DNA from: UBA8437 sp963582065
Lineage (GTDB): Bacteria; Planctomycetota; Planctomycetia; Planctomycetales; Planctomycetaceae
Direction of reading: 5' to 3'
Assembly: GCA_963582065.1 (NCBI GenBank)
Contig: CAUZRQ010000013.1
Location: 1-64,000, forward strand
Length of the DNA: 64,000 nt
This document shows positions 54,814-62,587 of the stretch, one piece after another (positions within the stretch are counted from its first letter, which is position 1; each line of letters opens with the position of its first letter). The translations under genes and the position numbers were made by a program. A model generated the notes under the pieces. The model was not told the origin of the DNA. It was given only the letters and a program-made list of their open reading frames with translations, and searched no databases.

Positions 54814-55006
54814 TGGTATCGGCCCGCGCGGAATGATCCCTGGATCTAGGACGCAACCGTTTGGGGCGGGGTTCCCTCTTTTTTCAGGAAAGTCCCATCC
54901 AGCGGTTATCATCACGGTTAATCGTCATGGTCCTGCCGTCTTTTTTCCCGGAATCGGCGATAATTTTGATCCGGCCGGACCGACCCGGCAGACTGAAGAG
55001 CTCGCG

Positions 55007-58006
55007 ATGTCGTTGATTGCCCGTTCCCGACGCCCGGTGTTGATCGGCCTGGCCGCCGTGGTCATCGTGCTGGCCGCCTGGTGGGGAGCCAACGAAACGC
55101 CCGGTGAGAAGCTGGCACGGGCCGGGCGGTTGCTGGCGGCGAAGCGTTTCGAGGAGGCGGGCCGGTTGGCTGAGACGGTTCCGCCGTCGGCCGACGAGGC
55201 GTGGGAAGCGTGGGTGCTGGCCGGGAAGGCATTCGTACAGGTTCGCGATTACGACCGGGCGATCGAGGTGTACGGTCGAGTGCCCGATCGGGCGGGCCGG
55301 TTGGCTGTGGCGGCCCGCAGCGGGGCGGCAGCGGTGCTGTTGGATCAGCGGATGCTGCGGCAAAGCGAAGAGCAACTGCTCAGGTTGGAGGCGATCCAGC
55401 CGGATCATCCGCTGGTCGGTGAGGGGCTGGCTCACGTCTGGAACGTCTCGGCTCGACGTCACGAAGCGGTGCCGCGGATGTTGGCGGCGGCGGTGAGCGG
55501 GCGAGGGCCACCACCGGTTGAATTGCTGGTCATGCTGGCCGACATCGAGCGTCCCTTCGGCGGGCTCGAGTACCTGGACCTGTGCCGCCGGGCCGACCCG
55601 GCCGATCCGCTGCCGATTCTCGGCCAGGCCGCTGCGGCACTTGCCGAAAACGAAACCGGGCGGGCCGAGACTCTGGTGCGGGAGGTGTTGGAGGGGGGGA
55701 CGATCGATGCGGATGACGTGGCACGTGGTGTGGCCGGCCGCATTCTCGGGATGATCCTGGCCGAATCCGGCCGCGACGCCGATTTTCTGGATTGGCACGG
55801 CCGGCTGCCGGCTGAAGCCGATGCCGACCCGTTGGTCTGGTTGGCTCGGGGTCTCCATGTCCACCGTGGGGGTCGTATCGAGGAAGCCGCCCGCTGCCTG
55901 TGGGAGGCCCTGGTCCGACAGCCGAACCTGAGACAGGCCAACCACTTGCTGGGCCAGTGCCTGAAGTCGCTGGGGCGGGATGACGATGCGAAGGTCTTCC
56001 TGGAACGGGCGAAACAGCTCGAGCACCTGGTACGGATCCTCGAGCATGTCGAGGTCCGCCTGAAGGCGAGATTCACCGAACGCGACGCGGCACTGTGGAA
56101 GGACATGGTCGAACAGCTGCAGGTGTTGGGTCGCGAGTCCGAGGCGCGGCACTGGGCCCGGGTGGCGCTTGCCCGGAACCTGTCGGAAAGATGGGCGCGA
56201 CGCATATTGAACCGTCCATTCGGTCGGGGACAGGTCGATCCGCTCGAGCAGACCATCACCTCGGCCCAGCCCGCCGGCCAGGTCGATCTTTCGGATCTTC
56301 CACTCCCCGACTGGAAACAGCCTGTCGGCCGGGTGGAGGTCTCCGACGGGGCCGGATCGGGTGGGTCGGGACGGATACGTTTCGTGGACATCACGCGGGA
56401 GGCCGGGATCGACTTCAGCTATTTTCAGAGTCCCGATACGGCCACACCGGGGGCTCGGATGTTCGAGAACACCGGTGGGGGAGTCGCGGTGCTCGATTTC
56501 GACCGCGACGGATGGCCCGACCTCTATTTCACACAGGGCTGTCGCTGGCCCGCGGATTCGGTGCAGGCCGATCCGGACCGGACGGACGTGTTTCTCGATC
56601 GGCTGTACCGCAACAACGGTGACGGGACATTCGGTGACGTGACACGGATGGCGGGCCTGGGAGACGAACGGTTCAGCCAGGGAGTTGCCGTGGGGGACAT
56701 CGACCATGACGGATGGCCCGACCTGTACGTCGCCAACATCGGCGACAACCGGTTGTACCGCAACAACGGTGATGGAACCTTTGACGAATGGTCATTCGAT
56801 CGGGACGAACCGCCGGACCGGTGGACCACCAGTTGCGTCGTGGCTGACATCGACGGCGACGGCCACGTTGATCTCTACGACGTCAATTACCTCTCCGGTG
56901 CGGACGTCTTCACCAAGATCTGCCGGACGCAGGGCGTGCCGTTTGCCTGTCACCCCAACGAATTCGAAGGGGCGCAGGATCGGTTCTGGCGGGGGGATGG
57001 GTCGGGCGGGTTTGTCGACGCCACGTCCGCGGGTGGATTCGTCGTCGGCAATGGGAAGGGGCTGGGAATCGTTGCCGCGCGGTATCGCGGTGGGTCCAGC
57101 ACCGCTTCTCGGTCCGGGCTGGGCCTGTTCATTGCCAACGACGCCGTGGCCAACTTCTTCTTCGTGGCCGGACAACGGAGTTCTCGAGACGAGGCATTGT
57201 TGCGTGGCGTGGCCTACGACCGGGACGGCCGGCCGCAGGCCTGCATGGGCGTGGCCGCCGGCGATGCTGACGGCGACGGACGGCTCGATCTGTTCATCAC
57301 CAATTTCTACGCCGAGTCGAACGTGTTGTACCGCCAGGGCGAGAGGGGTCACTTCAGTGACATCACCAGGGTTGCCGGTCTGCGGGAGCCCGGCTGGAAG
57401 ATGCTCGGATTCGGAACGCAGTTCCTCGATGCCGACCTCGACGGGCGACTCGACCTGGTTGTTGCCAACGGCCACGTCGACGACCTCTCGACGCTGGGGC
57501 AGTCGTACCGGATGCGGCCCCAGTTGATGCACAACAGGGGAGGCGGGCGGTTTGTCGAGATCGACTCGGAGTCCCTGGGCGAGTATTTCGGGAAGCGGTT
57601 GTTGGGACGCGGGCTGGCACGGGGCGACTTCGACCGTGACGGACGTCCGGACTTCGCTGTCAGTCATCTCGACGACCCCGCTGCCGTTCTGGCCAACCGC
57701 ACCGAAGAGTCGGGGCACTGGCTGGCCGTTCGGCTGGTGGCCCGGGGGTCGGCCCGCGATGCGATCGGGGCCGAGGTGACCGTGCGGACCGGTTCATCGC
57801 GCCAGGTTCACCAGTTGACCGCCGGAGACGGCTACCAGGCATCGAACCAGCGGGCACTGGTGATCGGGCTGGGGCAGGCCGCACGCGTCGACGAGTTGAC
57901 CATCGCGTGGCCGTCGGGCGAGACGACCCGGATCCGGGATCTCGAGCCGGACGGCGAAGTGGTGGTCGTCGAGGGCCAGTCGGTCGCCTGGCGGTTGCCC
58001 CGATAG
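55007..58006 (+). CDS. secreted TPR plus FG-GAP/VCBS plus ASPIC/UnbV protein
   Basis: A 999-residue protein with an N-terminal signal anchor (PVLIGLAAVVIVLAAWWGA). Residues about 25-400 are TPR-like helices (KRFEEAGRLAETV, DYDRAIEVYGRVP, RIEEAARCLWEALVRQPNLRQA). The second half carries FG-GAP/VCBS calcium-binding repeats (VAVLDFDRDGWPDLYF, VGDIDHDGWPDLYVAN, VADIDGDGHVDLYDVN, GDADGDGRLDLFITN), ending in an ASPIC/UnbV domain (LAVRLVARGSARDAIGAEV, TIAWPSGETTRIRDL). These proteins are abundant in planctomycetes; function unknown. Start ATG 55007 with GAAGAG upstream. Confidence 0.88.
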   Translation: MSLIARSRRPVLIGLAAVVIVLAAWWGANETPGEKLARAGRLLAAKRFEEAGRLAETVPPSADEAWEAWVLAGKAFVQVRDYDRAIEVYGRVPDRAGRLAVAARSGAAAVLLDQRMLRQSEEQLLRLEAIQPDHPLVGEGLAHVWNVSARRHEAVPRMLAAAVSGRGPPPVELLVMLADIERPFGGLEYLDLCRRADPADPLPILGQAAAALAENETGRAETLVREVLEGGTIDADDVARGVAGRILGMILAESGRDADFLDWHGRLPAEADADPLVWLARGLHVHRGGRIEEAARCLWEALVRQPNLRQANHLLGQCLKSLGRDDDAKVFLERAKQLEHLVRILEHVEVRLKARFTERDAALWKDMVEQLQVLGRESEARHWARVALARNLSERWARRILNRPFGRGQVDPLEQTITSAQPAGQVDLSDLPLPDWKQPVGRVEVSDGAGSGGSGRIRFVDITREAGIDFSYFQSPDTATPGARMFENTGGGVAVLDFDRDGWPDLYFTQGCRWPADSVQADPDRTDVFLDRLYRNNGDGTFGDVTRMAGLGDERFSQGVAVGDIDHDGWPDLYVANIGDNRLYRNNGDGTFDEWSFDRDEPPDRWTTSCVVADIDGDGHVDLYDVNYLSGADVFTKICRTQGVPFACHPNEFEGAQDRFWRGDGSGGFVDATSAGGFVVGNGKGLGIVAARYRGGSSTASRSGLGLFIANDAVANFFFVAGQRSSRDEALLRGVAYDRDGRPQACMGVAAGDADGDGRLDLFITNFYAESNVLYRQGERGHFSDITRVAGLREPGWKMLGFGTQFLDADLDGRLDLVVANGHVDDLSTLGQSYRMRPQLMHNRGGGRFVEIDSESLGEYFGKRLLGRGLARGDFDRDGRPDFAVSHLDDPAAVLANRTEESGHWLAVRLVARGSARDAIGAEVTVRTGSSRQVHQLTAGDGYQASNQRALVIGLGQAARVDELTIAWPSGETTRIRDLEPDGEVVVVEGQSVAWRLPR

Positions 58007-58053
58007 GACCGGTTCGCCTTGCGGCCGGTCGGGACACCGGCGACATTGGAGTG

Positions 58054-60537
58054 ATGAGGACATTGAAGTCCATGCGGTTGGCTGTCGTTCTGCTGGTTCT
58101 CGGACCGGCGATTTCCCATGCGGAGGACGGCCGGCCGATCGACCTGTCGGGGTTGGCCCGGGTTGTCGTCCATCCGGACGTGGTGCGGATGAGCGGTCAC
58201 CTGGAGCGGCAGCGGCTGGTCGTGACCGGAACGACCGCCGGTGGCAATGATGGTCCGCGGTGGGACCTCGGCCGGTTGGCGCGTTACGAGGCGGTTCCGG
58301 TGGGCGTGGTCGAGGTCACCGCCGACGGCGAGCTGATCGCTCGACGGAGTGGGACCGCGGTGGTGCGGGTGACGGTCGGCAAGGTCCACTCTGAGGTGCG
58401 GGTGACGGTTCGCGACGGCGAGACGTTCCGACCGGTCAACTTCACCAACGACATCAACCCGTTGCTGACCCGTTTGGGCTGCAACGGTGGGAGTTGCCAC
58501 GGCAAGTCGAACGGGAGAGGTGGCTTTCGGTTGAGCCTGTTCGGGCATCATCCCGAGTGGGACTACGAATGGATCACCCAGGGCGGCCGGGGGCGGCGGA
58601 TCTTCTCGGCGGCTCCAGGCCGGTCGCTGTTGCTGCGCAAGCCGACCATGCAGATGCCACACGGTGGCGGTCGCCGGATGTCGGTCGATTCGGATGCCTA
58701 TCGCCTGATCAGGCGATGGGTGCTGGAGGGAGCCGGACGGGGCGAGGCGGACGCCGCGAGGTTGGTGCGGATCGAAGTGTTTCCGGGCGAGGCGACGGTT
58801 CGTGCCGGACACTCGCAACAACTGGTCGTGACAGCCGTCTACGACAACGGGGCGAGACGGGACCTGAGCCGGGTTGTCGAACTGCGGACCAACGACTCGA
58901 GCCTGATCGAGATCGACGGGACCGGGCTGGTGACAGCGGGCAAGCGGACCGGCCAGACGGCCGTGATCGCACTGCTGCAGGGGCATGTCGGCGTGTCGAG
59001 GCTGACCGTGCCGCTGGAGACTCCCAGGGCCGCCTGGCCGGAGTTTCCGATCGCCAACCTGGTCGACCGCCACGTCCAGAGGAAACTCAAGACACTCGGG
59101 GTCGCACCCTCGGCGGTGTGCAACGATTCGACGTTCCTGCGGCGTGTGACGCTGCACCTGGCCGGACGGATTCCTCGTCTCGACGACGTCGAGGCCTTCC
59201 TGGACGATGACTCGCCCCGGAAGCGAGTGGAGCTGGTCCGTCGGTTGCTGGGCTCACCCGAGTACGCCGACACGTTCGCCCAGAAGTGGTCGGCGTTGTT
59301 GAGAAACAAGCGACGGGGCCAGAAGGACCGGATTCCGGGGACGATCAGCTTCCACCGCTGGATCCGGAACGCGATCGCTTCGGGGATGCCGTTCGACCAG
59401 TTCGTGCGTTCGATTCTGACGGCCACCGGCAACGTCAGCGTGTCACCTCCTGCGCAATGGTATGCGGAGGTCCGGTACCTGGATCGCTACGTCGACGATA
59501 CCGCACAGGTCTTTCTGGGACTCCGCATCGGCTGTGCCCGGTGTCATCATCACCCCTTCGAGAACTTCACCCAGGGTGACTACTACGGCCTGGCGGCGTT
59601 CTTCACCCGGATTGGCCGTCGCGAGGGGATCGGGGTGGCCGAGCGGCGGGCCAACGAGACGGTTTTCATCAAGGCCGCCGGCAGCGTCAAGCACCCGGTC
59701 ACCGGCAAGCTCGTCAAGCCGCATGGTCTGGGTGGTCCCGACCTGGACGTGCCGCCTTATGCCGATCCCAGGCACCGGCTGGTCGACTGGATGGCGACTC
59801 GCGAGAACCCGTATTTCGCTCGAGCGTTCGTCAACCGGATGTGGGCCCACTGCTTCGGACGCGGGCTGGTCGAACCGATCGACGACCTGCGAGTGACCAA
59901 CCCGGCCACCAACCCGAAGTTGCTGAAGGCCCTCGCCGACGAGTTCGTCGACAGCGGATTCAACATGCGGCGCGTGCTCGAGTTGATCACCACCAGCACG
60001 ACCTACCAGCTCGACTCGTCTGCCAACGTCGACAATCTCGACGAGACCCAGGGCCACTCGCGGTTCTATCCGCAGCGGCTCTCGGCCGAGAGCCTGCTCG
60101 ATTCGATCGACCAGGTCACCGCCCGGCCCACCTCCTACGGCGGATTGCCCGTCGGAACCCGTGCCATGCAACTGCCCGATGAGAACTACTCGAACCAGTT
60201 CCTCAAGCTCTTCGGGCGACCGCCTCGCGAAAGTGCCTGCGAGTGTGAGCGGACGGCAGAACCGAGCCTGTCTCAGTCGCTGTTCACCCTCAACGACAGC
60301 TTTCTTCTCGGGAAGATCTTCGATGCCAAGAGCCGCGCCGCGAAGCTGGCCACCGCCGACGGTGACCATGCTTCCCGGGTCCGCCGGTTGTTTCTGGTCG
60401 CTTTCTCGCGACCGGCGACTTCCGTCGAAGTCGAAAAGGCGGTCAAGTACATCGGTTCGGAGTCCGATTCCAAGACTGCCTACAGCAATCTGATGTGGGC
60501 GCTGATCAACACCAAGGAATTCCAGTACAATCACTAG
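58054..60537 (+). CDS. DUF1549/DUF1553 planctomycete secreted protein with BIG2 and cytochrome-like motifs
   Basis: An 827-residue protein: signal peptide (RLAVVLLVLGPAISHAED), a Big-like N-terminal region, a planctomycete cytochrome-type motif with C143-x4-C148-H149 (CNGGSCHG), a BIG2-like domain around residues 230-325, then DUF1549 (TFLRRVTLHLAGRIPRLDDVEAFL, with CARCHHHPFENF at C494-C497-H498) and DUF1553 (FARAFVNRMWAHCFGRGLVEPIDD). It always pairs with a DUF1501 gene, as here (25 bp downstream), and the pair is linked to sulfatide/glycan use by genome context in the literature; biochemistry is unknown. ATG 58054; ATG 58072 is possible. Confidence 0.92.
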   Translation: MRTLKSMRLAVVLLVLGPAISHAEDGRPIDLSGLARVVVHPDVVRMSGHLERQRLVVTGTTAGGNDGPRWDLGRLARYEAVPVGVVEVTADGELIARRSGTAVVRVTVGKVHSEVRVTVRDGETFRPVNFTNDINPLLTRLGCNGGSCHGKSNGRGGFRLSLFGHHPEWDYEWITQGGRGRRIFSAAPGRSLLLRKPTMQMPHGGGRRMSVDSDAYRLIRRWVLEGAGRGEADAARLVRIEVFPGEATVRAGHSQQLVVTAVYDNGARRDLSRVVELRTNDSSLIEIDGTGLVTAGKRTGQTAVIALLQGHVGVSRLTVPLETPRAAWPEFPIANLVDRHVQRKLKTLGVAPSAVCNDSTFLRRVTLHLAGRIPRLDDVEAFLDDDSPRKRVELVRRLLGSPEYADTFAQKWSALLRNKRRGQKDRIPGTISFHRWIRNAIASGMPFDQFVRSILTATGNVSVSPPAQWYAEVRYLDRYVDDTAQVFLGLRIGCARCHHHPFENFTQGDYYGLAAFFTRIGRREGIGVAERRANETVFIKAAGSVKHPVTGKLVKPHGLGGPDLDVPPYADPRHRLVDWMATRENPYFARAFVNRMWAHCFGRGLVEPIDDLRVTNPATNPKLLKALADEFVDSGFNMRRVLELITTSTTYQLDSSANVDNLDETQGHSRFYPQRLSAESLLDSIDQVTARPTSYGGLPVGTRAMQLPDENYSNQFLKLFGRPPRESACECERTAEPSLSQSLFTLNDSFLLGKIFDAKSRAAKLATADGDHASRVRRLFLVAFSRPATSVEVEKAVKYIGSESDSKTAYSNLMWALINTKEFQYNH

Positions 60538-60561
60538 CCGCAGTCGGTCAGGAATCCTCGC

Positions 60562-61977
60562 ATGACTCATTCCGCCACCCGTTGTCGTGGCCCGATCGAC
60601 CGCCGCAGTTTCCTGAAGATCGGTGGCCTGTCGCTGGGAGCACTCTCCAGCGGACTCTCGCCCGATTTGGCCGGCCTGCTGGCGGCCGAGGCGGCCGGCG
60701 AAGCTCTCGACAAGGACTTCTCGGTCATCCTCTTCTGGGCCAATGGCGGTCCGAGCCATCTCGAGACCTTCGACATGAAGCCCGAGGCTCCGGCCGAGTA
60801 CCGGGGTGAGTTCCGGCCGATTTCGACCAATGTTCCGGGGATGGACATCTGCGAATTGCTGCCGAACCTGGCGAGGATGGGCGAAAAATATTCGATCGTC
60901 CGTAGCCTGTTTCACAACCGCAACGAGCACTCCGGCGGCACCTGCCGGTTCCTCAGCGGCTACACGCCCAAGGCGGCCAACCCGGCCGACGCCGAGTACC
61001 CCGAGTTGGGCTCGGTGGTGGCCAAGCGGTTGGAGGACCAGGTCGAGGATATTCCGCTGTTCGTGGCCAACACGAAGTTCTACGGCGGTGGCCCGGCCTA
61101 CCTCGGGGCGGCCTACTCGGCCTTCATGCCCAACAGCAACTCGATCACTTCCAGTGGAGCCAACCGTTACGATCCGGTTCCGCTGTTCGGTGCCAAGGAC
61201 GGCCAGTTGTCGGCTCGCGAAACCGCCCTGGCGTCGCTCCGCAAGCGCAACTCTCTGCTGTCGGAATTTGACGTGTTCCGTCGCGAACTGGACCGGTCGG
61301 GGTCGATGGACGCGCTCGACAAGTTCCGTCGGCGGGCGGTGGCGATGCTGACCAGTCCGCGGACTGCCCGGGCATTCGACCTGACGAAGGAACCCGAAAG
61401 CGTCCATCAGCGGTACGGCAAGACACACTGGGGCCGCAGCCTGCTGTTGTCGCGTCGCCTGGTCGAGCACGGGGCACGATTCGTCCAGATGCAGGCGACC
61501 TTCCGGTTGAAGAAGGAGAATGGCCGGACCAGCAACTGGGACGACCACAGCGTCAATGCCGACATCTTCAAGGCCTACCGCGAGCGGATGCCGGTCTTCG
61601 ACCAGGCGGTTCCTGCGCTGATCAACGATCTCTACGACCGGGGCCTGAACGAGAAAGTCCTGTTCATCTTCTGCGGCGAGTTCGGTCGCACGCCGAAGAT
61701 CCGGCACCAGGACAAGGCGACCAAGAGGCCGGGTCGTGACCACTGGGCCCGCTCGATGAGCATTTTCCTGTCCGGTGGCGGCCTGAAGATGGGCCAGGTG
61801 ATCGGAGCGACCAACTCGCGGGGCGAGGACCCGGTGCGAAGGGTGATGAACAGCAACTGCCTGCTGTCGACGGTTTACCGGCGGTTCGGCGTGAACACCG
61901 AACACCACTTCTTCGACAACACCGGTCGCCCGGTTCCGATCCTGACCGACGGCGAGCCGATCAGCGAGTTGTTGTAG
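60562..61977 (+). CDS. DUF1501 family protein (Tat-exported, alkaline-phosphatase-like fold)
   Basis: A 471-residue DUF1501 protein. The twin-arginine-type leader DRRSFLKIGGLSLGALSSG predicts Tat export, suggesting a folded cofactor- or metal-containing protein. SVILFWANGGPSHLETFDMKPEAP and HNRNEHSGGTCRFLSG are family signatures, and LFIFCGEFGRTPKI and GRDHWARSMSIFLSGGGLKMGQVIGATN match the sulfatase-like C-terminal half. It follows the DUF1549/1553 gene by 24 bp and forms the standard planctomycete pair. Confidence 0.92.
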   Translation: MTHSATRCRGPIDRRSFLKIGGLSLGALSSGLSPDLAGLLAAEAAGEALDKDFSVILFWANGGPSHLETFDMKPEAPAEYRGEFRPISTNVPGMDICELLPNLARMGEKYSIVRSLFHNRNEHSGGTCRFLSGYTPKAANPADAEYPELGSVVAKRLEDQVEDIPLFVANTKFYGGGPAYLGAAYSAFMPNSNSITSSGANRYDPVPLFGAKDGQLSARETALASLRKRNSLLSEFDVFRRELDRSGSMDALDKFRRRAVAMLTSPRTARAFDLTKEPESVHQRYGKTHWGRSLLLSRRLVEHGARFVQMQATFRLKKENGRTSNWDDHSVNADIFKAYRERMPVFDQAVPALINDLYDRGLNEKVLFIFCGEFGRTPKIRHQDKATKRPGRDHWARSMSIFLSGGGLKMGQVIGATNSRGEDPVRRVMNSNCLLSTVYRRFGVNTEHHFFDNTGRPVPILTDGEPISELL

Positions 61978-61992
61978 ATCTCCCGGCGTTGT

Positions 61993-62583
61993 TCACTCGA
62001 ACTGTGCCGGTGGAGTCTCGAGGTCGCGGTAACCGGATTTGGCCAGTCCGAAGGCGTCGGCGACGCGGTTGAAGAACGCGAACATCGCCGTGACGTAGAC
62101 CGCCTCGGCGATCTGTTGATCGGTCCAGCCCGCCTCGCGGAGAGCGGCCACCTCCTCGTCGGTTGTCTCGGCCGGTTCCAGTGTCAGTCGCTTGACGAAT
62201 TCCAGCAATCGGCGATGCGGCTCGTCGACGTCCGCGTCGTCGAGGTTGGCTTGTTCGAGCGAGGCGACGACGGAGTTGTCTTCATCCTGCAACTGCAGGA
62301 AATGGGCGTGGGCGTCGGTTCAGTATTCACACCGATTCAGGGCCGAGACGTATGTCGCAATCGCCTCCTTCTGTCGCCTGTCGAGGTGTCCGTCGGTGAA
62401 GTGCAGTCCGTAGGAGGCCTGCATGACCTGGGCCAGGAAGTCGGGGCGGGCCGAGAAGCACTTGAGGATCTCGGGCATTCCGCCGCGTTCGGGGTTCTGG
62501 GCCCGCCACGCCCCGTAGATCTCGGCCAACTCGCCGGTGGCCTGGTCATCTTCGACCCACGCTATCCTGGGCGATTCGCTCAT
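61993..62583 (-). CDS. AhpD-family peroxidase-related protein with in-frame UGA: putative selenoprotein (CxxU)
   Basis: One frame of 197 codons from ATG 62583 to a stop at 61993, interrupted only by a UGA at codon 88 (62320-62322). Before it is ATYVSALNRCEY (C85) and after it TDAHAHFL, so the UGA stands in the second cysteine position of the carboxymuconolactone-decarboxylase/AhpD motif CxxCxxxH: C85-E-Y-U88-T-D-A-H92. The C-terminal part (EEVAALREAGWTDQQIAEAV, FFNRVADAFGL) is typical of peroxidase-related AhpD proteins. Total 196 residues if read through, normal for the family. Read as a stop, both halves would be useless fragments. It starts 4 bp after the UnbV gene on the same strand. Confidence 0.85.
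62285..62300 (-). promoter_or_regulatory. candidate bacterial SECIS hairpin downstream of the UGA
   Basis: In the mRNA (minus strand) a perfect 6-bp stem UCCUGC/GCAGGA closes an AGUU loop, with 25 nt between the UGA and the apical loop. Published criteria for bacterial SECIS elements ask for a stem-loop about 16-37 nt after the UGA with a G in the first two loop positions; both are met. The stem lies inside the coding sequence, as bacterial SECIS elements do. Confidence 0.65.
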
Positions 62584-62587
62584 CGTG

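Noticed and set aside
54884..56707. Long minus-strand frames opposite the TPR-UnbV protein
   Set aside because: No recognisable domains, whereas the plus strand shows FG-GAP and UnbV motifs.
59443..61908. 821-codon minus-strand frame opposite the DUF1549 and DUF1501 genes
   Set aside because: It spans two separate well-supported plus-strand genes and has no family similarity.
62320..62322. Internal TGA as a pseudogene mutation or frameshift in the AhpD-like gene
   Set aside because: The frame is identical on both sides, conserved family sequence continues through the C-terminus, and the TGA replaces precisely a redox cysteine with a suitable hairpin downstream. A random nonsense mutation would not be expected there.
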